Positions 1 through 8,021 of a stretch of DNA of 64,000 nucleotides are shown here, piece by piece (position 1 is the stretch's first letter; each line of letters begins with the position of its first letter). Below the pieces are notes generated by a model, which saw only the letters and a program-made list of their open reading frames with translations, did no database searches and was not told the DNA's origin. The stretch spans positions 186,001 to 250,000 of the forward strand of contig BNBH01000008.1 of the NCBI GenBank assembly GCA_014655195.1, written 5' to 3'. The DNA comes from Streptomyces cellulosae (GTDB lineage: Bacteria > Actinomycetota > Actinomycetes > Streptomycetales > Streptomycetaceae). The position numbers and the translations under genes were made by a program.

Positions 1-446
1 TGTCGGCGCACTTCCGCGCGCTCAGGATCGACGGCGAGGACTACCGGCACCGGGGCCTGCCCGAGGCGCCGCCGCCGTACTCCGACGACGTGGTGACCCG
101 GGTGGCCCACGCCACCGAGGGCGCGTCGCTGGACGCCTTCCCCGACCTCCTCGACCACCTCGCCCGGGTCCACCCCAGCCGCTACGGCGCCCTCACCGAC
201 GGCATCGGCGCGGTGTGCCTCACCGGGGTGCGGCCGGTGCCGGACCAGTCGACCGCGCTGCGGCTCGTGGTCCTCGCGGACCGGCTCTACGACCGTGAGG
301 TGCCGGTGCTCGCGTCGGGGCTGCCGTTCGACCAGCTGTTCAGCGAGGAGATGCTGAAGGGCGGCTACCGCAAGAAGTACTTCCGGGCGATCTCCCGGCT
401 CACCGCTCTGGCCAGGGACGCCAAGCGGCTCGCGGACACCGTCTGA
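1..446 (+). CDS. zapE: Cell division protein ZapE / AFG1-like ATPase (C-terminal part)
   Basis: The window opens inside this gene, which reads in the third frame; about 147 C-terminal codons are present up to the TGA at 444-446. The segment GEDYRHRG and the near-terminal stretch GGYRKKYFRAISRL match the C-terminal half of AFG1/ZapE-type P-loop ATPases, which in bacteria act at the division septum or in membrane protein quality control. The Walker A and B motifs would lie upstream, outside the window, so the assignment rests on the C-terminal domain alone. Nothing in the visible part looks damaged. An unrelated AAA protein sharing this tail is possible but less likely. Confidence 0.72.
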   Translation, partial: SAHFRALRIDGEDYRHRGLPEAPPPYSDDVVTRVAHATEGASLDAFPDLLDHLARVHPSRYGALTDGIGAVCLTGVRPVPDQSTALRLVVLADRLYDREVPVLASGLPFDQLFSEEMLKGGYRKKYFRAISRLTALARDAKRLADTV

Positions 447-850
447 CACCTCGCCGCACGGACGTTCGACACCCGAACGGACCATCGGCGGCCACGGAAG
501 TGATCCCGCCAACCCATGTGTTCTTTTCGGGCTGAGTGCGGCGCGGCCCTCCGATGAGACGGTGCAAACGGCCACGCAGGGTTACCGTGTTTCTTGACCA
601 ACCGTTGACCTTGCGCGGACCTGTGGCACACGGTGCGAACCACCTTGTCAGGTGCGCGTGTTGCGAGGTCGGGCGACCGACGGCCGCACCCCGGGCCCTT
701 GCCGTCGCTTTACCTCGGCCACTCCGTCCCGCGCCTTCCGCGGCCTTCGCATCCGCGCATACGGCCCGTCACCACGCGGGCCGGTGATCAGCGGGACCGG
801 TCCTCGTCATGCCCGTCCGACGCGTCCCCACACGCGCCAGGAGGAAACAG
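447..850. other. Intergenic region between zapE and the SulP leader
   Basis: A gap of 404 bases without a convincing gene. It holds a small inverted repeat just after the zapE stop (CGTTCG 463-468 and CGAACG 474-479, five-base spacer) that may help end transcription, and a TTGACC hexamer at 605-610 without a good partner -10. A strong ribosome binding site (AGGAGG) lies at about 840-845, in front of the leader ORF that starts at 851. Confidence 0.5.
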
Positions 851-1000
851 ATGCACCGCCCTTACGTCGACCACCCCCGCTCGTCCGGCCGGCGCCCCGA
901 ACCGTCCGCCGCGACACCTTCCGGGCGCCTGTCCCCCGGTGCCGTACCGCCCCCCGCCGACGCCCAGCGCCGCGCCCGCCGGGCGTGCCGGACCCGGTGA
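851..1000 (+). CDS. Short leader ORF translationally coupled to the SulP gene
   Basis: A 49-codon frame rich in Arg, Pro and Ala starts at ATG 851, six bases after a textbook AGGAGG site, the best ribosome binding site of this locus. Its TGA (998-1000) overlaps the GTG (997-999) of the transporter gene in a GTGA junction, the classic arrangement for translational coupling. The peptide has no recognisable family. It may be a genuine small upstream ORF that loads ribosomes onto the transporter start, or the remains of an N-terminal extension cut off by an indel. The overlap and the strong site are seen directly; the coupling is inferred. Confidence 0.42.
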   Translation: MHRPYVDHPRSSGRRPEPSAATPSGRLSPGAVPPPADAQRRARRACRTR

Positions 1001-2457
1001 GGGCCCGCGTGCACCGCTTCCCGCATCTGCGGCAGGACGTCGCCGCCTCGCTCGTCGTGTTCCTCGTCGCCCTCCCGCTCTGCGTCGGCGTCGCCGTCGC
1101 CTCCGGGGTCCCCGCCGAACTCGGCCTCGTCACCGGCATCGTGGGCGGTCTGGTGACCGGCCTGCTGCCGGGCAGCAGCCTCCAGGTGTCCGGCCCCGCC
1201 GCCGGACTCACCGTGCTGGTCTACCAGGCGGTGGACTCCTACGGGCTCCCCGCGCTCGGCGTGATCGTGCTCGTGGCCGGGCTGCTCCAGCTCGCCATGG
1301 GGGCGCTGCGGCTCGGCCGCTGGTTCCGGGCGATGTCGTTGTCGGTGATCGAGGGCATGCTGGCCGGCATCGGCCTGGTCCTCATCGCCGGCCAGCTCTA
1401 CGCCGCCGCCGGGCTCGAGGCGCCCGCCGGGGGCGTCGACAAGCTCCTCGGGATGCCCGGGGCCGCCGCGGACGCGCTCGCCGGCCGGGAGGCGCTCGCC
1501 TCGCTGGCGGTCGGCGCGGGCACCGTCGTGGTGATGGTGCTGTGGCGGCGCCTGCCCGGACCGGCCGGGGCCGTGCCGGGCGCGCTCGCCGCGGTGCTGC
1601 TGGCGACGGCGGTCACGGCGGCGTTCGCCGTGCCGGTCTCCACGGTCGAGGTGACGGGCCTGCTCGCGTCCGTCCAGCCGCCCGGAGCCGACGCCTTCGG
1701 TGTCCTCACGGACGTGGGCGTGCTGGGCACGATTCTCGCCTTCGCCCTCATCGCCTCCGCGGAGAGCCTGTTCAGCGCGGCGGCGGTGGACCGGCTGCAC
1801 ACCGGTCCGCGCACCCGCTACAACCGGGAGCTGATGGCGCAGGGCGCGGGCAACACGGTCTGCGGTCTGCTCGGCGCGCTGCCCATGACCGCGGTCATCG
1901 TGCGCAGCTCGGCCAACGTCCAGGCGGGCGCCAGAACCAAGGCGTCCCGGGTGCTGCACGGGGTGTGGCTGCTGCTGTTCGCGGCGCTGCTGCCGTCCGC
2001 CCTCGCGTGGATCCCGCTGCCGGCGCTGGCGGGCATCCTGATCCACGCCGGCTGGAAGCTGATCCCGTTCCGGGGTCTGGTCTCCCTGTGGCGCGGCCAG
2101 CGGGGCGAGGCGCTGATCCTGGTCGTCACGGCCGTGTCGATCGTCGTGGTGAACATGTTCGAGGGCGTGCTGATCGGTCTGGCGCTGTCGGTGGTGAAGA
2201 CGGCCTGGGAGTCCTCGAAGGTCAAGCTGGAGGTCATGGACAAGGGCGCGGGCCCCATTCAGGTCCACCTCTCCGGCAACGCGACGTTCCTGCGCCTCCC
2301 GAAGATCTTGGACACCCTGGAGTCCCTCCCCCAGGACCGCCCGGTCGAACTCGACCTCACGTCCCTGCACCACCTGGACCACGCGGTCAGCACGGCCCTG
2401 AGCCACTGGGCGGAACGGCACGGGGCGGATGCACCGCCGGTGCGGTTGACCGGCTGA
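997..2457 (+). CDS. SulP family inorganic anion transporter with STAS domain
   Basis: A 486-residue membrane protein of the SLC26/SulP family, which moves sulfate, bicarbonate or related anions across the cell membrane. After a short N-terminus (HLRQDVAASLVVFLVALPLC) comes a run of hydrophobic segments spanning residues 15-400 with the conserved Ser/Gly-rich LQVSGPAAGLTVLV and SAESLFSAAAVDRLH blocks. A shortened cytoplasmic STAS domain follows (residues about 410-480, containing VELDLTSLHHLDHA). The chosen GTG lies at the frame's first plausible position before the conserved region and overlaps the stop of the leader ORF. No carbonic anhydrase domain or gene is adjacent, so sulfate versus bicarbonate cannot be settled. 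Confidence 0.85.
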   Translation: MRARVHRFPHLRQDVAASLVVFLVALPLCVGVAVASGVPAELGLVTGIVGGLVTGLLPGSSLQVSGPAAGLTVLVYQAVDSYGLPALGVIVLVAGLLQLAMGALRLGRWFRAMSLSVIEGMLAGIGLVLIAGQLYAAAGLEAPAGGVDKLLGMPGAAADALAGREALASLAVGAGTVVVMVLWRRLPGPAGAVPGALAAVLLATAVTAAFAVPVSTVEVTGLLASVQPPGADAFGVLTDVGVLGTILAFALIASAESLFSAAAVDRLHTGPRTRYNRELMAQGAGNTVCGLLGALPMTAVIVRSSANVQAGARTKASRVLHGVWLLLFAALLPSALAWIPLPALAGILIHAGWKLIPFRGLVSLWRGQRGEALILVVTAVSIVVVNMFEGVLIGLALSVVKTAWESSKVKLEVMDKGAGPIQVHLSGNATFLRLPKILDTLESLPQDRPVELDLTSLHHLDHAVSTALSHWAERHGADAPPVRLTG

Positions 2458-2621
2458 CGCTGCGGTGCCCTCCGGGGGTTCGCCGGTTCCGGGCGCGACT
2501 CGGCCCCGGGCCGGTCCGGGCGCGGGGCCGGCTCCCCGGCTGGCTGGGGTGCGGGCCCCTGAGCGGGGCCAGGGCCGGACGGGCCCGGCCCCCGGCTTCC
2601 GGGGCCGCCACTTCCCCGAGG

Positions 2622-2651
2622 CACGACTCACCGGGGCACGACTCACCGGGG
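2622..2651. repeat. Two tandem copies of a 15-bp repeat
   Basis: The 15-mer CACGACTCACCGGGG occurs twice head to tail at 2622-2636 and 2637-2651, inside the 331-base gap between the SulP gene and the PhoX-like gene. The rest of that gap is very GC-rich and shows nothing else clear. A possible PHO-type half site (GGTCAC near 2751) precedes the next gene but lacks the expected second unit. Confidence 0.55.
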
Positions 2652-2788
2652 TGCGAAGCGCCCCGTGGGAAGCCGGGGGCCGGTCCAGGTTCCCGGGACA
2701 CATGCGGGTCGCGTGGTTCCCGTGATCGGCGGCAGGTGATAGACACGGCGGGGTCACAGTTCCTGTCCGCCAGCAGGAAGGTTTCCCC

Positions 2789-4186
2789 ATGTCAGAAAAC
2801 GGGTCCCCCCACGGCTCCACGGCAACAACCCGGCGCCAGATGCTCGCCCGTTCCGGCGCCCTCGGTGTCGGTATCGCCTTCACCGGCGCCCTCTCCGAAC
2901 TGTTCACCGAGACCGCGGCCGCGCAGAACCTCGGCCACCACGGCTACGGCGACCTGGTTCCCGACCCCGACGGACTGCTCGACCTGCCCAAGGGATTCCG
3001 CTACACCGTGCTCTCCAGGGAGGGCGACCAGCTCCGCTCCGGTGAGGGCCCCGTCCCCTCCAACCACGACGGCATGGCCGCCTTCGCCGGCCGGCACGGC
3101 CGTACCCACCTGGTCCGCAACCACGAGAACCGCCACACCGGCAGAGCCCCGGTCCCGGTGATCGACGGGCTGACGTACGACCCGCAGGGCAAGGGCGGGT
3201 GTACCGCGCTCACCCTCGACCGCAGCGGCCGCGTGGTCGACGAGCGGGTGGCCATCGCCGGCACGGCCGTCAACTGCGCGGGCGGGCCCACCCCGTGGAA
3301 GACCTGGCTGACCTGCGAGGAGACCGAGGACAGGGCCGGCACCAACGGCTACACCAAGGACCACGGCTTCATCTTCGAGGTGGACGGCGCCGACCCGCGC
3401 CGCACCGGCGCCGTACCGCTGACCGCTATGGGCCGCTTCCAGCACGAGGCGATCGCGGTGGACCCGCAGCGGGGCGTGGTCTACGAGACGGAGGACGCCT
3501 TCGAGCGCCCCTTCGGCCTGTTCTACCGCTTCCTGCCGAAGAAGCCGCTCGGCGGCACGGGTTCGCTGCGCGCGGGCGGCAAGCTCCAGGCGATGCGGGT
3601 GCCCGGCGTGCCGGACCTGTCCTCGATCCAGGAGATCGGCGCCCGCTTCGACGACATCGAGTGGGTGGACGTCCCCGACCCGCTGGCCGCCGAAACGCCC
3701 ATCCGTTTCCAGGACTTCGGCCCGAAGGGCATCACCCACGCGCAGAAGCTGGAGGGCTGCTACTGGGGCGGCCGCTCCGTCTACTTCGTGTCGTCCTTCG
3801 CCCGCGCCTCGGACGGGTCGGCCGCCGACCACTACGGCCAGATCTGGCGCTACGACCCGGACCGCCGCCGCCTCACCCTGGTGATCGTCTTCGGCCCGGA
3901 CACCGACATCCAGCTGCCCGGCGAGTCCCCGGACAACATCTGCCTCGCGCCCAGCGGCGGTCTGATGGTGTGTGAGGACGGCGGCGGCGCCCAGCACGTG
4001 TACGGCGTCACCCGGCGCGGCGAGGTCTACCCGATGGCGCGCAACCGCCAGAACACGGGCTCGGCCGAGGACCCGGAGTGGGGCGAGTTCGCGGGCGTCA
4101 CGTTCTCCCCGGACGGCCGGACGATGTACGTCAACGTCTACGACCCGGGCACGACGTTCGCCGTGACCGGCCCCTGGCGCCGGTAA
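2789..4186 (+). CDS. Tat-exported PhoX-like (DUF839) phosphatase family protein
   Basis: A 465-residue protein of the DUF839/PhoX family, whose characterised members are secreted calcium- and iron-dependent alkaline phosphatases. The N-terminus carries a twin-arginine signal (TTRRQMLARSGALGVGIAF, residues about 11-30) followed by an alanine-rich cleavage region near residue 45. Repeated beta-propeller-type blocks follow, including GGPTPWKTWLTCEE, GRFQHEAIAVDP and SPDNICLAPSGGLMVCEDGGG, which are typical of the family. It is shorter than classical PhoX (about 650-700 residues), so it belongs to the compact subfamily and phosphatase activity is an inference. An AGGAAGG ribosome site lies seven bases before the ATG. 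It appears to be transcribed alone. Confidence 0.82.
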   Translation: MSENGSPHGSTATTRRQMLARSGALGVGIAFTGALSELFTETAAAQNLGHHGYGDLVPDPDGLLDLPKGFRYTVLSREGDQLRSGEGPVPSNHDGMAAFAGRHGRTHLVRNHENRHTGRAPVPVIDGLTYDPQGKGGCTALTLDRSGRVVDERVAIAGTAVNCAGGPTPWKTWLTCEETEDRAGTNGYTKDHGFIFEVDGADPRRTGAVPLTAMGRFQHEAIAVDPQRGVVYETEDAFERPFGLFYRFLPKKPLGGTGSLRAGGKLQAMRVPGVPDLSSIQEIGARFDDIEWVDVPDPLAAETPIRFQDFGPKGITHAQKLEGCYWGGRSVYFVSSFARASDGSAADHYGQIWRYDPDRRRLTLVIVFGPDTDIQLPGESPDNICLAPSGGLMVCEDGGGAQHVYGVTRRGEVYPMARNRQNTGSAEDPEWGEFAGVTFSPDGRTMYVNVYDPGTTFAVTGPWRR

Positions 4187-4251
4187 CAGCGGAAGGTACG
4201 GAAGGGAGGGAGGACGGGCGCGTGCCGCGCCCGCCCCCCTCTCCCCTTCCG

Positions 4252-4737
4252 TCAGTCCTTCAGCAGCGCGTCCATCTGGCCGACGGCCTGGCTCATGCCC
4301 TCGACCATGCCCATCTCGGCCAGCCGCTCCATCTGCTCCCGGGTGTCGAACACGGACCGCAGCTCCATGCGCGTGCCGTCCTCGTGCCCGGTGAGCGTCA
4401 TCCGGACCGTGGTGACCGGCATCTCCGGGTCCGGCTTCCCGTCCTGGTCGGCGAAACCGTCGGTGAACTCGAGGGACGTCGGCGGCGTGACCGACGAGAT
4501 CCGCCACCAGCCGCCGTACTTCTCGCCCTCCGGCCCGGTCATGTAGTACTTCACGCCGCCGCCGGGGGTGAGGTCGTGCTCCTCGACGGTCGCCGGGAAT
4601 CCGGGCGGGCCCCACCAGCGCTCCAGCAGCCGCGGGTCGGCCCACAGCTGCCAGACCCGCTCCACCGGTGCGGTGAAGTCCGCGACGAGGGTGAACGTGA
4701 GAGCGTCGACGTCCTTGTCGACACGGGTGAGAGTCAT
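4252..4737 (-). CDS. SRPBCC / AHSA1-like domain protein
   Basis: A 161-residue single-domain protein of the SRPBCC (START-like, activator-of-Hsp90-ATPase) superfamily. The diagnostic opening is visible: FTAPVERVWQLWADPRLLERWWGP, then GGWWRISSV and the C-terminal helix with EGMSQAVGQMDALLKD. These small hydrophobic-cavity proteins bind lipids or other ligands, and the precise ligand is unknown here. The gene lies 48 bases downstream of, and on the same strand as, the ArsR-type regulator, a very common two-gene arrangement in actinobacteria. It is therefore probably expressed from the operator-controlled promoter at 5140-5157. An AAAGGA site precedes the ATG. Confidence 0.85.
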   Translation of the reverse strand: MTLTRVDKDVDALTFTLVADFTAPVERVWQLWADPRLLERWWGPPGFPATVEEHDLTPGGGVKYYMTGPEGEKYGGWWRISSVTPPTSLEFTDGFADQDGKPDPEMPVTTVRMTLTGHEDGTRMELRSVFDTREQMERLAEMGMVEGMSQAVGQMDALLKD

Positions 4738-4785
4738 CCGTCCGGTCCTTTCCTGTGGCGTTCCTGTCGCTTCCGTACGCGGGCC

Positions 4786-5148
4786 TCAGCCGGTGTCCGG
4801 GCCGCCGCCCTCCTCCTCGGAGAGCAGGCCGGACATCCGGTCCACGCGGGCCCGCCAGGCCGACTCCAGCGCGTCGAGGGCCTGCCGCGCGCGGGCCACC
4901 GCGTCGGGGTCGGTGCGTACGAGCTGTTCCCGTCCGCGCCGCTCCTTGGTGACCAGCCCCGCCCGCTCCAGCACCGTGACGTGTTTCTGCACCGCGGCGA
5001 AGCTCATCGGGTACGCGGCGGCCAGCCGTGACACGGACAGCTCACCGCGGACACAGCGGCGCAGCATGTCGCGCCGCGTCGCGTCGGCCAGCGCGTGGAA
5101 CAGCCGGTCCACGGCCCGGTCGGCCTCGTCCATCCCATCTACAACCAT
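4786..5148 (-). CDS. ArsR family transcriptional regulator
   Basis: A 120-residue winged-helix repressor. The ArsR signature LFHALADATRRDMLRRC (residues 16-32) is followed by a recognition helix region SVSRLAAAYPMSFAAVQKHVTVLERAGLV and a wing with KERRGREQLVRTD. No cysteine pair typical of metal sensing is present in the helix, so a non-metal signal is more likely, as in the SdpR-like branch that pairs with SRPBCC proteins. The first in-frame start (5148) sits inside a perfect 18-bp dyad; a second ATG at 5133 is an alternative start. Autoregulation together with the downstream SRPBCC gene is inferred from the dyad. Confidence 0.88.
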   Translation of the reverse strand: MVVDGMDEADRAVDRLFHALADATRRDMLRRCVRGELSVSRLAAAYPMSFAAVQKHVTVLERAGLVTKERRGREQLVRTDPDAVARARQALDALESAWRARVDRMSGLLSEEEGGGPDTG

Positions 5149-5157
5149 TTGGTTGTA
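5140..5157. promoter_or_regulatory. Perfect dyad, likely ArsR-type operator
   Basis: The sequence TACAACCATTTGGTTGTA has perfect 8-bp arms around a two-base centre. It covers the upstream start codon of the arsR gene and lies about 87 bases before the divergent FAD/Rieske oxidoreductase start at 5244. Its form fits operators of ArsR/SdpR-type repressors, so autorepression of the arsR-SRPBCC pair is the simplest reading, with possible influence on the divergent gene. Confidence 0.72.
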
Positions 5158-5243
5158 CGTTACGCCCGCGCCCGCCCGCCGGCAACCGCACGGCGCCCGT
5201 TCCGCCCGCCGTGAAGCCCCCGCACCGGGGTACTCGCCCCCGC

Positions 5244-6770
5244 ATGACGGAGAAGCAGCACTCGGGTGACTCGTACTGGCTGAACACCGCGCCCGGCGGG
5301 GAGCGCCGCCCCGCGCTGTCCGACCCCCTGGAGGTCGACGTGGCGGTGATCGGCGGCGGCATCGCCGGTCTGTGCACGGCGTGGGAGCTGGCCAGGGCGG
5401 GGCGCAGCGTCGCCGTGCTGGAGGCGGGCAGGCTCGCGGCGGGCGTCACCGGGCACACCACCGCGAAGGTCACCGCGCTGCACTCGCTGGTCTACGACAA
5501 GCTGCGCCGCACCCGCGGCAGCGAGGGTGCGCGGCTGTACGCCCGGTCGCAGGCGGAGGCGATCGAGCGCACCGCCGGGGTGGTGGAGGAGCTGGGCGTC
5601 GACTGCGAGTGGGAGCGGCGGAGCTCGTACACGTACGTCACGGACGCGGACCGGGTGGACGAGGTTCGCGCGGAGGCGCGGGCCGCGCGGGAGGCGGGTC
5701 TGCCGGCGTCGTTCGTGACGGAGACGGGGCTGCCGTTCCCGGTGGCGGGGGCGGTGGAGGTGCCGGAGCAGACGCAGTTCCATCCGCGCAAGTACCTGCT
5801 GGCGCTCGCCGACGACATCGAGGCGCACGGCGGACGCCTGTACGAGGACACGACGGTGCTGGGCCTGGAGGAGGGCGAACCCTGCCGCCTGTCGACCTCG
5901 ACCGGGGCGTTCGTGACGGCCCGGGACGTCGTGGTCGCCACCCACTACCCGGTCTTCGACCGCGCGCTGCTGTTCACCCGCCTCTCCCCGCGCCGCGAGC
6001 TGGTCGTCGCGGGACCGGTGCCGGCGGAGCTGGACCCGGAGGGCATGTACATCACCCCGTACGGCGGCTCCCGCTCGGTGCGCACCGCGCCCTACGGCGA
6101 CGACGCCTCCCGCCGGCTGCTGGTGGTCACCGGCGAGCACTTCACCCCGGGCACGGGCGACACCCGCGCCCGCTTCGACCGGCTGGCGCAGTGGACGCGC
6201 CGGCACTTCCCGGGTGTGGAGCTGACGTACTTCTGGGCCACGCAGGACAACGACCCCACCGACACGGTGCCGCTGGTCGGCCCGCTGCACCAGGGCGCCC
6301 GGCACTCGTACGTGGCCACCGGCTTCGGCGGCTGGGGCATGAGCGGCGGCATGATGGCGGGCCGGCTGCTGACCGCGCTGATCACGGGCGGGGAGTGCGC
6401 GTGGGCGGGTCTGTACGACCCACGGCGCGTGGCCTCGGCCGTGCGTGAGGCGCCGGCCTTCCTCAAGCACCAGGCGCAGGTCGCCAAGCACTTCGTCGGC
6501 GACCGTCTGCGCCCGACGCCCCCGGTGGAGGCACTGCCGCCGGGCGAGGGCGCGGTGGTCCGCACGGAGGGCGGCCGCCTGGCGGTGTACCGCGACGACG
6601 AAGGCACCCTGCACGCGCTCTCCGCCCGCTGCACCCACATGGGCTGCCTGGTCGACTTCAACGCGGCCGAACGCGCCTGGGAGTGCCCGTGCCACGGCTC
6701 CCGCTTCGACACGGAGGGGAACGTGGTGCAAGGGCCGGCGACGAAGCCGCTGGAGCGGCGGGACATCTGA
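5244..6770 (+). CDS. FAD-dependent oxidoreductase with C-terminal Rieske domain
   Basis: A 508-residue fusion protein. The N-terminus has the Rossmann dinucleotide motif VIGGGIAGLCTAWELARAG (residues about 36-54) of DAO/GlpO-like amine and hydroxyacid oxidoreductases. The C-terminus is a Rieske 2Fe-2S domain with CTHMGC and CPCHGSRFD supplying the two Cys and two His cluster ligands (about residues 466-495). Such fusions are common in soil bacteria and are predicted to pass electrons from a flavin site to an iron-sulfur centre; the substrate is unknown. The ATG follows a weak purine stretch, and the gene is divergent from arsR. A strong hairpin terminator follows at 6778-6811. Confidence 0.86.
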   Translation: MTEKQHSGDSYWLNTAPGGERRPALSDPLEVDVAVIGGGIAGLCTAWELARAGRSVAVLEAGRLAAGVTGHTTAKVTALHSLVYDKLRRTRGSEGARLYARSQAEAIERTAGVVEELGVDCEWERRSSYTYVTDADRVDEVRAEARAAREAGLPASFVTETGLPFPVAGAVEVPEQTQFHPRKYLLALADDIEAHGGRLYEDTTVLGLEEGEPCRLSTSTGAFVTARDVVVATHYPVFDRALLFTRLSPRRELVVAGPVPAELDPEGMYITPYGGSRSVRTAPYGDDASRRLLVVTGEHFTPGTGDTRARFDRLAQWTRRHFPGVELTYFWATQDNDPTDTVPLVGPLHQGARHSYVATGFGGWGMSGGMMAGRLLTALITGGECAWAGLYDPRRVASAVREAPAFLKHQAQVAKHFVGDRLRPTPPVEALPPGEGAVVRTEGGRLAVYRDDEGTLHALSARCTHMGCLVDFNAAERAWECPCHGSRFDTEGNVVQGPATKPLERRDI

Positions 6771-6777
6771 ACCCGCC

Positions 6778-6811
6778 CCCGGTCGGAGGGGGCCGTCCGC
6801 CTCCGACCGGG
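6778..6811 (+). terminator. Hairpin terminator after the FAD/Rieske gene
   Basis: Perfect 12-bp stem (CCCGGTCGGAGG at 6778-6789 pairing with 6800-6811) around a ten-base loop, starting eight bases after the stop codon. There is no U-tract, as usual in Streptomyces. Confidence 0.75.
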
Positions 6812-6865
6812 TGAGCGTGCGGTCGCCACCGACCGAGCCGCGGCGGTCACCGTCGACCCCCGCCC

Positions 6866-6871
6866 TACTGT
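6866..6871 (+). promoter_or_regulatory. -10 element of a leaderless promoter (polysaccharide deacetylase)
   Basis: TACTGT lies six bases before the GTG at 6878 and no ribosome binding site is present, the spacing expected if transcription starts at the start codon. Confidence 0.5.
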
Positions 6872-6877
6872 CATACG

Positions 6878-7720
6878 GTGATCACACTTTCACGTCGTGT
6901 TATCGCCGCCTGTGCCCTCGCCGCCGGCCTCACCGCGTGCGGCTCCTCCACCGAACCGGCCGCGCGGCCGCCCGCCCCCGCGCCCTCCCCCGCCGCCCCG
7001 TCGGCGCCGCCCACGCTCGCCGCGGGTCCCGCGGGGGTCGTCCCGGTGTTCGAGCACGGGCCGCGCGACGCCGGGAAGACCGTTGCCCTCACCTTCGACG
7101 CCGACATGACCGCCGACCAGGGTCCGCGGGCCGCGGCGGGCGAGCGGTTCGACCATCCGGGGTTGATCGAGACGCTCAAGAACCTGAAGGTGCCGGCGAC
7201 CGTGTTCATGACCGGGCGGTGGGCCGAGGAGTACCCGGAGCAGGCCCGCGCCATCGGCCGTGACCCCCTCTTCGAGGTCGCCAACCACTCCTACAGCCAC
7301 TACGCCTTCACCGCCGACTGCTACGGCCTGCCCACGGTCCCGGAGGAGCGGATGCGGGCCGATGTGGAGCGGGCGTACCAGGTGTTCCGTGCGGTGGGCG
7401 TGCCCGAGCCGATGCCGTACTTCCGCTTTCCGGGCGGGTGTTACGACCGGCGGGCGCTGAAGGCGCTCACCCCGGCCGGTGTCACGGCCGTGCAGTGGGA
7501 CGTCGTCGGCGGCGACGCCTTCGCCACCGACCCGGACGCGGTGGCCCGGCAGGTGCTGGACGGGGTGCGCCCCGGTTCGGTGGTCGTCCTGCACTGCACC
7601 CGCAGCGCCGCCCCGACGACGGAGGAGGCCGTACGGACGGTCGTCCCGGAGCTGCGCCGCCAGGGCTACCGCTTCGTGAAGGTGTCCGAACTGATCGGCA
7701 CGGCGAACGGACGCGGCTGA
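6878..7720 (+). CDS. Lipoprotein polysaccharide deacetylase (NodB domain, CE4)
   Basis: A 280-residue predicted lipoprotein. A short signal peptide ends in the lipobox LTAC (Cys at about residue 21) and is followed by a Pro/Ala-rich linker to residue 50. The NodB domain then begins with VALTFDADMT, which holds the catalytic base Asp and the second Asp. It continues with NHSYSH, the two metal-binding histidines, and FRFPGGCYD, and ends with VVLHCTRS. CE4 enzymes remove acetyl groups from peptidoglycan, chitin or other N-acetylated glycans; the natural substrate is not evident. It starts at a GTG with no leader, preceded by a TACTGT hexamer. The gene stands alone between a terminator and a small ORF. 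Confidence 0.86.
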   Translation: MITLSRRVIAACALAAGLTACGSSTEPAARPPAPAPSPAAPSAPPTLAAGPAGVVPVFEHGPRDAGKTVALTFDADMTADQGPRAAAGERFDHPGLIETLKNLKVPATVFMTGRWAEEYPEQARAIGRDPLFEVANHSYSHYAFTADCYGLPTVPEERMRADVERAYQVFRAVGVPEPMPYFRFPGGCYDRRALKALTPAGVTAVQWDVVGGDAFATDPDAVARQVLDGVRPGSVVVLHCTRSAAPTTEEAVRTVVPELRRQGYRFVKVSELIGTANGRG

Positions 7721-7726
7721 CCGTCC

Positions 7727-7732
7727 TACGCT
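7727..7732 (+). promoter_or_regulatory. -10 element of a leaderless promoter (small zinc-ribbon-like gene)
   Basis: TACGCT lies six bases before ATG 7739. A GGAGG is present but is only one base from the ATG, too close to act as a ribosome site, so a leaderless mRNA is the better reading. Confidence 0.45.
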
Positions 7733-7738
7733 GGAGGC

Positions 7739-7930
7739 ATGAGCGACGACGTGACCGACCGCGACTACTGCCTCGTCGGCACCGAGCGCCCGCCGAAGGC
7801 GGACGGCCCGCCGTACGCGGCGTGCGTCCAGTGCCAGGAGCCCACGGAGTACCCCGAGTCGTACAAGGGCATCACGCTGTGCCCGGTCTGCGAGTGGCGC
7901 GAGGCGGAACGCACGGCCTGCTCGGGCTGA
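7739..7930 (+). CDS. Small protein with two CxxC pairs
   Basis: A 63-residue protein with no family name I can give. It holds two CxxC knuckles, CVQC at about residues 29-32 and CPVC at about 48-51, separated by sixteen residues. This suggests a small zinc ribbon or rubredoxin-like fold. One further Cys lies near each end. Codon use is typical of the neighbours (G or C at nearly every third position), which supports translation. It lies just downstream of the deacetylase but appears to have its own leaderless promoter. A structural zinc site is an inference from the spacing only. Confidence 0.68.
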   Translation: MSDDVTDRDYCLVGTERPPKADGPPYAACVQCQEPTEYPESYKGITLCPVCEWREAERTACSG

Positions 7931-8021
7931 CCGGAGCCGAGTCCGTGCGCGCTGTCGTCGGGGCCGTCCGCCGGGCGGGGGCGTGGCCCTGATCCCGCGC
8001 GCGGCTCACGACGCGGTGCCG

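Noticed and set aside
652..996. N-terminal extension of the SulP protein up to 652
   Set aside because: The frame is open but Arg/Pro-rich with no ribosome site and no resemblance to transporter N-termini; GTG 997 starts just before the conserved sequence.
2735..2775. PHO box before the PhoX-like gene
   Set aside because: Only one GGTCAC-type half is recognisable and the second 11-base unit does not match, so PhoP control is not supported by sequence alone.
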